NCBI GenBank assembly: GCA_024233135.1
Contig: JACKPZ010000021.1
Location: 1 to 64,000 of the forward strand
Source: Akkermansiaceae bacterium
Lineage (GTDB): Bacteria > Verrucomicrobiota > Verrucomicrobiia > Verrucomicrobiales > Akkermansiaceae
Direction of reading: 5' to 3'
DNA: 64,000 nt
The position numbers were made by a program, and so were the translations under genes. The notes under the pieces are model-generated. The model saw nothing but the letters and a program-made list of their open reading frames with translations, made no database searches and was not told the DNA's origin. Positions 51,432-58,386 of the stretch are shown piece by piece (positions within the stretch are counted from its first letter, which is position 1; each line of letters starts with the position of its first letter).

Positions 51432-51461
51432 TTGGCGAAGCTCGGAAACCGGTGCTAGGGT
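51432..51461 (+). promoter_or_regulatory. Candidate promoter of the SGNH hydrolase gene
   Basis: TTGGCG (51432-51437), 18-nt spacer, TAGGGT (51456-51461). The ATG at 51475 is only 13 nt downstream of the -10. Confidence 0.45.
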
Positions 51462-51474
51462 CCGCCTTTCCTCC

Positions 51475-52920
51475 ATGAGATCCCTGTTCGTTGCCATCGC
51501 CTGTTCCGCAGCCACCGTGGCGGTTTCACCCGCTGCGGAGCAGATCGTCACCCTAGGAGACTCGTTGACCTACGCCTACGAGGCGGAGTTCGGCTTTGAG
51601 GTCAACACGTTGTTCGGGGGAACCCGGGGCGACGGATTCGGACCGGAAGTCCGGAACTGGATCGAGATCCTGAATGATCCCGCCTATCGGAACGAATCCT
51701 TCGATCTCGGCGCGCGGGACATGATGCACCTGAACTTCTTCTTCATCTATCAGTATGACGTCCTTTTCCGCCACCAGTTCAACTGGGCGTTGCCGGGACT
51801 GAGAATCGAGGAACTCCGCGCGTTCCTCGCCGGCGAAACCACCTTCGACGATCTGGTCGCGGTCCAGCCCGAACTCAGCCTGTTCCTCGGGTTCTCCGAT
51901 CTCGATACGGAGAACGACTTCCGCCTGGTGGATTTGGAATCCCAGATCCAGTCGGAAGCCGAACGCCTCGTCCTGTTCATCGGCGGGAACGACGCGAGAG
52001 ATGTGTATGGCCCGATCTACAGTGGTTCGGGTGCCGGCGCTTTCGTGGGTGACTTCGTGGCGGATGCCGCGGAGATCCTCGATCGCGTGCAAACCCTCAA
52101 TCCCGGCATTCCCATCGTTCTTGTGAACGTGCCCCACGTGGGAATCACGCCGGACATCCGGTCGTCCTATGCGTATGACCCGATTGCGACCGGAAGGGTC
52201 ACCGAGGTGATGCGTGATCTCAACCAACAACTCGCCGGGCTCGCGAGATCCCGAGGCATCGGCTATGCGGATGTGTTCACCCCGACGCTGCCCTTGTTGG
52301 ATCCGACACGGGACCACTGTGTCCATGGAATCGCATTCCTCAACGAAGGATCGGTGTCCGGGGATCTGGACTACGTGTGGCTCAACGGCGAGTTCAGCGC
52401 CAACTTTCATCCCAACACGAACGCCCAGGCTTCGATCGCGAACGCGGTGATCGATGCCTTCAACGAGCGCTACGATACCGGGATCGCCCCGTTGTCCGCC
52501 ACCGATATCCTCGGGGGATCGCTCGGAAAAACGGCGCAGGAAATCGACATGCCGTTCGAGTCATGGATGGCCTGCCACGGACTCGACGGTTTGCCGGGTG
52601 CCGACGACTCGGACGGCGACGGCGTGTCCGCCGCGGTCGAGTTTGCCACCGGGTTGAATCCCTCGCTTCGCGATGGCGGCAAAATCCGCTCACGATTGGC
52701 TGGATCCGCTGGATCGCTTTTCTTGGAGCTGATCTATCCGATCCGCCTGCCCTCTTCGTCGCACGTGGTTCTTTCCGCCACCGCGACAACGGATCCAGCA
52801 CTACCCTTCGTCCCGTTGGTCCCGGCTCCGACAGTGGCGGCGGATGGATTCGCCCACGCGTTGCTTCCGGCATCCGGGGGGCGGGGATTTCTGCGCTTGG
52901 AAGCCACGGTCTCACCTTGA
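51475..52920 (+). CDS. Secreted SGNH/GDSL-type hydrolase with C-terminal Verrucomicrobia-type module
   Basis: A 481-residue secreted esterase/lipase-fold enzyme: signal peptide (MRSLFVAIACSAATVAVSPA), block I VTLGDSLT (S30 nucleophile), GGND at 170-173 (block III), and ANFHPN at 309-314 holding H312. The DxxH Asp expected three residues before this His is Ala309, so the triad may be incomplete or use another acid. A 121-residue C-terminal module (52555-52917) with the pattern W.A.HGL.G..G..DSDGDG....EFATG..P and an end GFLRL is shared with the secreted nuclease at ~58.4 kb. It is convergent with the Wza-like gene (5 nt apart). Confidence 0.88.
   Translation: MRSLFVAIACSAATVAVSPAAEQIVTLGDSLTYAYEAEFGFEVNTLFGGTRGDGFGPEVRNWIEILNDPAYRNESFDLGARDMMHLNFFFIYQYDVLFRHQFNWALPGLRIEELRAFLAGETTFDDLVAVQPELSLFLGFSDLDTENDFRLVDLESQIQSEAERLVLFIGGNDARDVYGPIYSGSGAGAFVGDFVADAAEILDRVQTLNPGIPIVLVNVPHVGITPDIRSSYAYDPIATGRVTEVMRDLNQQLAGLARSRGIGYADVFTPTLPLLDPTRDHCVHGIAFLNEGSVSGDLDYVWLNGEFSANFHPNTNAQASIANAVIDAFNERYDTGIAPLSATDILGGSLGKTAQEIDMPFESWMACHGLDGLPGADDSDGDGVSAAVEFATGLNPSLRDGGKIRSRLAGSAGSLFLELIYPIRLPSSSHVVLSATATTDPALPFVPLVPAPTVAADGFAHALLPASGGRGFLRLEATVSP
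52555..52917 (+). other. C-terminal module of the SGNH hydrolase, paired with that of the nuclease
   Basis: The last 121 residues begin with WMACHGLDGLPGADDSDGDG and end with a beta-rich part closing in GGRGFLRLEATVSP. The 123-residue tail of the nuclease (58390-58758 on the minus strand) has the same order: W(L/M)A-x-HGL-x-G, a DxDxDG calcium-like loop, E(F/Y)A-x-G-x-x-P, beta-rich stretch, and RFLRL at the end. A domain for export, anchoring or calcium-dependent folding is inferred. Confidence 0.6.
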
Positions 52921-52925
52921 CCCCT

Positions 52926-53552
52926 TCAATCGAGGAGCGGCGCGACGTTTTCGTCGTTTCCCTTCCAGCGGTCGATCACCGCGCCTTTCTGCTCCACCTG
53001 GATCGAGTCACCGGGTTCAAGGGCGATGCCTTTGTGTTTCAGCTGTTTGAAATCGAGGCAGTATTGCTTGCCCATGCGGATGAGTAGAAGATTGCGACCT
53101 CCGAAGTCGTTTCGCCCGCCCGCGGCGTCGAGAGCCTGGATCACGGTCATGTTTTTTCGATAGGGTGTCTGTCCGGCGCGCCGGACCTGGCCTCCGACGC
53201 TGATGACCGCTTCGCCCTGTTGGTCGCCTCCCTCCACCGCTTCCACCTCGATCGCCGGTCGCGCGTAAATGCCCGCGTCGATATACGCTTTCTCCGCCTT
53301 CCGTGCGAAATCGTCCGGACTCATGCCCGAGGCTGGAACGGGGTGGTCGAGCAGGGGGAGGCGAATGCCGCCGCTTTCGCGCACCCGATACATGCCGTTG
53401 ACCTTCGTTTGTTCCTCCGGACCGACACCGCGGAGGGTGATCTGCACGCGGTCACCCGGCGCGAGACCGGCGAGCAGGACGCCGTGAAAACCGAGGTAGA
53501 GAAGGGGAAGCCAGCGCGCGATGCGCAGTGTGAGAGGCATCAAGGGATTCAT
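52926..53552 (-). CDS. Second Wza-like polysaccharide export protein
   Basis: A 208-residue paralogue of the exporter at 15.2 kb: signal/membrane leader (LTLRIARWLPLLYLGFHGVLLAGLA), polysaccharide export start GDRVQITLRGVGPEEQTKVNG with YRVRESGGIRLPLLDHPVPASG, SLBB-like AVISVGGQVRRAGQTPYRKN and LEPGDSIQVEQKGAVIDRW. Both share G..P.E and IYxRPxxEV-type strings. No neighbouring kinase or barrel here, so it may be an accessory or the start of a locus that has decayed. Start is ATG 53552. Confidence 0.85.
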   Translation of the reverse strand: MNPLMPLTLRIARWLPLLYLGFHGVLLAGLAPGDRVQITLRGVGPEEQTKVNGMYRVRESGGIRLPLLDHPVPASGMSPDDFARKAEKAYIDAGIYARPAIEVEAVEGGDQQGEAVISVGGQVRRAGQTPYRKNMTVIQALDAAGGRNDFGGRNLLLIRMGKQYCLDFKQLKHKGIALEPGDSIQVEQKGAVIDRWKGNDENVAPLLD

Positions 53553-53603
53553 GATGCCCCGATGTCTGACGGCCCTGCGGCGGATGCGCAAGAATAAACT
53601 TTG

Positions 53604-54710
53604 TCACGCAAAGTGAGCCGCGTGCCAGTCGGCATAGACCTTGGGGGAGATCTCGCTCGGCTTGATCTCGGAGCGGCCGCCCCAGAAGACGTTGGTGTAG
53701 CTGACCGGGATCCCTTGTTCTTCGAGGTGCTTGTCGATGGCCGCCTTGTGGGCGAGCACGCGGTCCTTCTCGGTGCCGTGGACGACGCCCATGATGTTGA
53801 CGTTGCCGAACTGCGGACCGCCTTCGCGCCAATAGCAGTGGGTCATGCAGTAGTGGCGGCCGACCTCGCCGCCGCCTTCGAGTTCGCGTCCCTTCGGCAC
53901 GGCCCAGTGGAAGAGCCCGTTGAAACGGGTGACCCGCTCGCCGGTGGCCGAGGGTTTGACGTGTTCGAGAAACGTCGAGAAACGTCCGATCACCCGTTTC
54001 TGGTTCAGGGTTTCCGCGACCTCACAGAAGCGCTCGAGCGAAACGCCCGCCGCCTCGGCACGGCCGTCCCATGGATTCGGGCGGATCTCGTCGAGCGTGA
54101 GTTCCTCCTTCATTTCCAGCAACACGCGCCACTCCTCCGGCGTGAGGTCCACGGTGGCGGTGGTCATCATGTTCGCCGGTTCGTCGGCGCGGGCGCCGGG
54201 CTCGAGCGACTTGCGGCGCACGTGGCCGACACCCAGCGCGAACACGCCTTTCGCCGGCATGAGGAGGTATTCGGTGGCTCCCGTGATGCGCATCAGGACC
54301 TTGGCGTGTTCGTCGAGCGACTCGCCGACGGGCACCTTGAGCGTGGTCCACAGCCGATAGCCCGAACCGGAAACATCACTGTCCGTCGAGCGGATGACCA
54401 CGTGTCCGGAGAACGGATCCTCCTTCGCCATGAAGTCGAAAGCGTCGTTGAGTTTCTCCTCCGGCACCTTCCATGCGACCAGCGCGCCGTGAGCGAGCTT
54501 GGTGGAAAGCAGCGTCTGGCGCACGCGGCGGATCACGCCGGCCTCCTGCATCGCCTTGATCCGCTCGATGACGGTCTCCAGCGGCAGTTCGCTGCGCTCG
54601 GCGATCACATGGAATGGCTGGCGTTGGAATCCGGACACGAGGTCTTCGGAAACGGCGAGGATCCGGGCGTTGACTGGGTCGGTATGCTCGACGGGAAGGG
54701 AGGTGGGCAT
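53604..54710 (-). CDS. Tandem Lrp/AsnC-fold protein resembling siroheme decarboxylase AhbA-AhbB
   Basis: A 368-residue protein made of two similar halves of ~180 residues. Each has a winged-helix start and an AsnC-like ferredoxin domain. In half 1, FHVIAERSELPLETVIERIK and AGVIRRVRQTLLS then a GYRLW motif; in half 2, LDEIRPN, ETLNQKRVIGRFSTFLEH, then YCMTHCYWREGGPQFGNVNIMGVVHG. These resemble AhbA/AhbB (NirD/L, G/H) of siroheme decarboxylation, GVIRR and THCYxR..P....N.(F/Y)xM(I/V)HG. A heme or d1 role is inference; the common alternative name is Lrp/AsnC regulator. No other heme genes are adjacent. Confidence 0.65.
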   Translation of the reverse strand: MPTSLPVEHTDPVNARILAVSEDLVSGFQRQPFHVIAERSELPLETVIERIKAMQEAGVIRRVRQTLLSTKLAHGALVAWKVPEEKLNDAFDFMAKEDPFSGHVVIRSTDSDVSGSGYRLWTTLKVPVGESLDEHAKVLMRITGATEYLLMPAKGVFALGVGHVRRKSLEPGARADEPANMMTTATVDLTPEEWRVLLEMKEELTLDEIRPNPWDGRAEAAGVSLERFCEVAETLNQKRVIGRFSTFLEHVKPSATGERVTRFNGLFHWAVPKGRELEGGGEVGRHYCMTHCYWREGGPQFGNVNIMGVVHGTEKDRVLAHKAAIDKHLEEQGIPVSYTNVFWGGRSEIKPSEISPKVYADWHAAHFA

Positions 54711-54728
54711 GGGCGTTGGATGGTGGGC

Positions 54729-54772
54729 GCGGTCGTGAGACCGCGGAGGGAAGACGCATTCTCACGAATGCG
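54729..54772 (+). repeat. Double hairpin, possible dispersed intergenic repeat
   Basis: Two adjacent perfect hairpins: GCGGTC-GTGA-GACCGC (54729-54744) and CGCATTC-TCAC-GAATGCG (54755-54772), in the 63-nt gap between the AhbA-like gene and cca. Two stems with four-base loops in tandem are typical of REP/BIME-like elements. Only one copy is seen in this window. Confidence 0.4.
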
Positions 54773-54773
54773 C

Positions 54774-56108
54774 CTACGTTTCATCGGCGTGACGGCGGAG
54801 GTAGGCGAGGGCGGCCTCGCGATCAAGGATTCTTCCTTCGAGTTGCTCGGTCTCAAGCGCATCGAGAAGCTCCTTGAAGCGCGGCCCGGGGTTCAAGCCC
54901 ATCGCGATGAGGTCTCTTCCGCCCGCCAGCGGCGGCGGGATCAACGGCTCCGAGGCGAACTCGGCCTCCTTGTTCTGGAGGAACTCGTAGTTGTCCGTGA
55001 ACCCGTTCGACGACGCGCAGTCCACGCGGTGCAGTTCGAGTTCCCGTTCGAAGGTCGGGGCCGACATGAACCGCTTGAGTTTCGCCACCCGCATCTTCTG
55101 GACGTTCATGAACTGCATGTGCCGCGCCACCATCGTGACGACGTCCTCGACCACCTGGTTCGGGTAACGCAGCAGGCGGAGGATGCCGTCGGACATTTCC
55201 GCGCCGAGCGAGTCGTGACCGTTGAATCGAATTCGGCCGTCGGGATCCACGGTGCGCGTCGGTGGTTTGCCGATGTCGTGGAGCAGGACGGCGAGCGCGA
55301 GGGTGATCGGGACGTCCGTGCCCAGCATTTCGAGCATGATCATCGTGTGGGTGAACACGTCACCCTCCGGATGCCACTCGGGCGGTTGGTCGCAGCCGAT
55401 GGTGGCGCGGAGCTCCGGCAGGAAACGATCCGAGAGCCCCGTTTCCACCAATCGTTCCACTCCGTCGCGGCGCCGCGGGCAAAGAAGGATGCGCGAGAAT
55501 TCGTCGCGGATCCGTTCCGGTGAAATCCGGTCCAACAATGGCGCGCATTCCGCCAACGCGGCGGCTGTCGTTTCCTCGATGCGGAACCCCAGCGTCGAGG
55601 AGAAGCGCACCGCGCGCATCAGGCGCAGCGCGTCCTCGCGGAACCGTTGCGCGGGCTCGCCGATCGCGCGCAATACGCGGTTCTTCAAGTCTTCCCGGCC
55701 TCCGACGTGATCGATGACTTCGCCCGTGTCCGGGTTTTGGAACAGCCCGTTGATCGTGAAGTCACGGCGTTTTGCATCTTCCGTGGCGTTGGAGAACGTC
55801 ACGCTTTCGGGGCGCCGGTTGTCGCGGTAGCTGCCGTCGGTCCGGAAGGTGGCGATTTCGATGGCGTGCCCGCCGTGATTCGCAATCACCACGCCGAAGT
55901 GCGCGCCGACCTCGTTCGACTTCGGAAACAGCCTCGTCACCTCGTCCGGTGTCGCTGAGGTGGCGATGTCGTAGTCCTTCGGTTCGCGGCCCAACAGCGT
56001 GTCACGCACGCAACCTCCCGCGAACAGCGCCTCATGCCCGGCCGCATGGAGCTTCCGCGCCAAGGCGAGCGCCGCCTCCCGCGCGGGCATGACCGGGTCC
56101 TTCCTCAT
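54774..56108 (-). CDS. cca: CCA-adding tRNA nucleotidyltransferase (poly(A) polymerase family)
   Basis: Adds or repairs the CCA end of tRNAs. 444 residues: LFAGGCVRDTLLG (28-40), catalytic DYD at 45-47, VTFSNATEDAKRRDFTINGLF, the RFREDALRLMRAVRF motif, then an HD-type domain (LAVLLHDIGKPPT, HDSLGAEMSD) used for phosphohydrolase activity in related enzymes, ending in the C-terminal helices. CCA is nevertheless encoded in all three tRNA genes seen here, so it acts in repair. Its ATG overlaps the menG stop (ATGA). Confidence 0.93.
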   Translation of the reverse strand: MRKDPVMPAREAALALARKLHAAGHEALFAGGCVRDTLLGREPKDYDIATSATPDEVTRLFPKSNEVGAHFGVVIANHGGHAIEIATFRTDGSYRDNRRPESVTFSNATEDAKRRDFTINGLFQNPDTGEVIDHVGGREDLKNRVLRAIGEPAQRFREDALRLMRAVRFSSTLGFRIEETTAAALAECAPLLDRISPERIRDEFSRILLCPRRRDGVERLVETGLSDRFLPELRATIGCDQPPEWHPEGDVFTHTMIMLEMLGTDVPITLALAVLLHDIGKPPTRTVDPDGRIRFNGHDSLGAEMSDGILRLLRYPNQVVEDVVTMVARHMQFMNVQKMRVAKLKRFMSAPTFERELELHRVDCASSNGFTDNYEFLQNKEAEFASEPLIPPPLAGGRDLIAMGLNPGPRFKELLDALETEQLEGRILDREAALAYLRRHADET

Positions 56109-56782
56109 GCGGGATTGGTTCCTTCGTAGACCGATACCACGCCGCCGGTGAGTCCGTCGGACCGTGCCGATTCAAAGCCGCAGGTTTCCAGCAGTTCGCA
56201 CATCTTCGTTCCGGATGGAAACTGCTCGATCGAGCCGCCGAGATACTCATACGCGTCCCGCTGCCCGGTCAGCCAGCCCGCCATCCGAGGCAGCACCTTG
56301 TGCAGGTAGAAACGATACGGTCCGCGCAGCAATCCCGCCGGCAGCGAGAAGTCGAGGATCACCAAGCGGCCACCGGGTTTCAGCACCCGCCGCATCTCGC
56401 GCAGCGCGGCCGGGTAGTCCGCCATGTTCCGCAGGCCGAATGCCACCGTCACCACGTCGAATCCGCCGTCCGGAAACGGCAGGTTCAGCGCGTCCGCGAT
56501 CACCGTTTCCCGCAGCCCGCGGTCGGACGCGTGCCGCAGCATCTCCGCGCAGAAATCCGATGCCACCACCTCGCACTCCGGGCACGCATCCTGGATCTCG
56601 AGCGCCAGGTCGCCCGTGCCCGAAGCCACGTCGAGCAGGCGCGCCGGTTTCCAGCGCTTGATCCGTGACGTCACCACCTTGCGCCACCAGATGTCCGCGC
56701 CGCAGCTCAGCACGTGGTTCGTCAATACGTATCGGTCGGCAATCCGGGCGAACGCGTCGCGGACATACACAGCGTCTGGCAT
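56105..56782 (-). CDS. menG: Demethylmenaquinone/ubiquinone methyltransferase UbiE/MenG
   Basis: Last methylation of menaquinone (or ubiquinone) synthesis. 225 residues: VRDAFARIADRYVLTNHVLS, LLDVASGTGDLALEI (SAM loop I), the adenine-contact Asp in VVASDFCAEML, ALNLPFPDGGFDVVTVAFGLRNM, VLKPGGRLVILDFSLP, and the C-terminal YEYLGGSIEQFPSG. Start at ATG 56782 is preferred over an upstream TTG. Menaquinone is the more likely product in an organism of this kind, but the quinone is not known. Overlaps cca. Confidence 0.95.
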   Translation of the reverse strand: MPDAVYVRDAFARIADRYVLTNHVLSCGADIWWRKVVTSRIKRWKPARLLDVASGTGDLALEIQDACPECEVVASDFCAEMLRHASDRGLRETVIADALNLPFPDGGFDVVTVAFGLRNMADYPAALREMRRVLKPGGRLVILDFSLPAGLLRGPYRFYLHKVLPRMAGWLTGQRDAYEYLGGSIEQFPSGTKMCELLETCGFESARSDGLTGGVVSVYEGTNPA

Positions 56783-56994
56783 GCGCGGAGCGTCGCGACG
56801 GAGTGCGGGCGAATCAAGCGGCAACCGGGTGTTTCAGAAACGGAATGCGCCCGACGAAATGGAGTACGGAACTCCCTCGCCGCTCCCCAATCCACCGAGT
56901 TGGTGTGCAAACCATCGATGCGGCCGCGCCGATTCCTCGCCAACAGGTCTCTCCTTGCGGGTATCTCGTCGATGGTTGGCTTTGATGCGTCAGC

Positions 56995-57756
56995 TCACGG
57001 GGTTTCGGATTTCACACCTTCGTAGAGTTCCTTGTTCGACGCTTGAAACTCGGCTTTGAGCCGCACCTGCAGGGTCGAGAGATCGACCAGGCGCCATCCG
57101 GTGAAGGTCCAGCGGCGGGTCTGGCCGTCGTGTTCGATGCCGACGAGCAGGTGCACCGCGTCGTCGGTGATCTTGAGGGTTTCGTCCTTGGGTTCGAAAT
57201 AGAAGGTCCGGAAGGTGCTCGCGACCGAGTTCTGCTCGACGAGTTTCGGGTCGAGATAAAACACCGCGCCGCTCGCCTCGTCGACGATCCGCAGGTCCGG
57301 GTAGCCGGAGCGCTGGTGATCGCCCGAGCGGGTCGGCGGGATCCCGCAGCTCAGGCCGGGCATGGCGTCGATCCTCGCGAGCAGCCCGTCTTCAAAGAAG
57401 CGCGACGCCTCGTTGATCCGCCGGAGTTGCCTCACCGGGGCGTCCTCCTTGTTCATCTCCGCGAGCGTGGCCACGAGCGCCTCGCGGATCGCCGTGGTGA
57501 CACGCAGGTGTGCCTCGCTGTCATCGAGCGGCAGCACCATTTTCCCCGAGCATGCCTCCGCGATGGCGGCGAAGGAAAACCTGCGATCGGATAGATCCTC
57601 GGCGAGCAGGCCCTTCACGAGCGCCGCGTCGTCGCCGTGTGTTTTGGATCCGCCCGGCTTCGGCGGGCGCGCGAGCGACCATGCCACCACGCCGCCCACT
57701 CCGAGTCCGACAAGGAAGCCGATGGCGGCTTTCAGGAAACGCGGCTTCGCTGCCAT
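56995..57756 (-). CDS. Membrane-anchored protein, function unknown
   Basis: A 253-residue protein with a single N-terminal membrane anchor (FLKAAIGFLVGLGVGGVVAWSL, 7-28) and a soluble periplasmic or cytoplasmic domain. Recognisable strings include FFEDGLLARIDAMPGLSCGIPPTR and IVDEASGAVFYLDPKLVEQNSV, which I cannot place in a family. Starts inside the exonuclease gene (25-bp overlap), so the two are co-transcribed. The 212 nt from its 3' end to menG hold nothing I can identify. Confidence 0.65.
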   Translation of the reverse strand: MAAKPRFLKAAIGFLVGLGVGGVVAWSLARPPKPGGSKTHGDDAALVKGLLAEDLSDRRFSFAAIAEACSGKMVLPLDDSEAHLRVTTAIREALVATLAEMNKEDAPVRQLRRINEASRFFEDGLLARIDAMPGLSCGIPPTRSGDHQRSGYPDLRIVDEASGAVFYLDPKLVEQNSVASTFRTFYFEPKDETLKITDDAVHLLVGIEHDGQTRRWTFTGWRLVDLSTLQVRLKAEFQASNKELYEGVKSETP

Positions 57757-58337
57757 GCGGAGGTGTCGGGTTGGAGGATGAGATCCAGCGGTTGTTCCGC
57801 GAGAGCGAGGGACTCGATGCCGTGGCGCAGCAGGACGAGCGAGGCCACCGAGTCGAACAACGCGTCGTGCCAAGAACGTCCGGGCACCAGCACGCGGACC
57901 TCGTCGCCGAGTTGAAAACCCTCGCACAGCGCTCCCAACGAGTGATCCGGCAGGTCCGGCCACAGCGCGCGGGAAAACAACAGTGTGTCCAGCCACGGAC
58001 CGAATCCATGCCCGGGAAAGGCCCGCAGGAAGCGCTTTTCCGTGCCCTTGCCGTGCGCCACCACCACCGCGCCGGCGAGCCGTTGTTTCAGCTCCGGCCA
58101 CAAGGACAGCAGGGTGGGGGCGTCCGCCAGATGCTCGGGTCCGATGCCGTGCACCTTCCGTGCCGACCATTGCACCGGTTGGTCCGTGTGCAGGTAGGAA
58201 ACGAACGCGTCGTGATGCCCGGCTGCATGGGACCACGTGGCGAGTCCGATCTGCACCGGCGCGTCGGTCCTTCCGCGCTCGGCGCCGGCGGATTCGAAAT
58301 CGATCGCCGTGAAGCGGCACTCGCGGATCAGGGGCAT
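57732..58337 (-). CDS. DEDDh-type 3'-5' exonuclease
   Basis: A 201-residue exonuclease of the DnaQ/RNase T class. FTAIDFESAG (residues ~9-18) carries the first Asp and Glu; HGIGPEHLADAPTL follows the usual pattern, VVAHGKGTEKRFL carries the second DEDDh element in altered form (the expected Asp of HNxxFD replaced by HGKGTE), and GRSWHDALFDSVA has the His and final Asp. The altered second motif means activity may be reduced. Role in DNA or RNA maintenance is unknown. Confidence 0.75.
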   Translation of the reverse strand: MPLIRECRFTAIDFESAGAERGRTDAPVQIGLATWSHAAGHHDAFVSYLHTDQPVQWSARKVHGIGPEHLADAPTLLSLWPELKQRLAGAVVVAHGKGTEKRFLRAFPGHGFGPWLDTLLFSRALWPDLPDHSLGALCEGFQLGDEVRVLVPGRSWHDALFDSVASLVLLRHGIESLALAEQPLDLILQPDTSAWQRSRVS

Positions 58338-58386
58338 CGGCAGGGAGTGTGAGCGGACAGGCCCGCCGGCATCAACGGCAAAGGGC

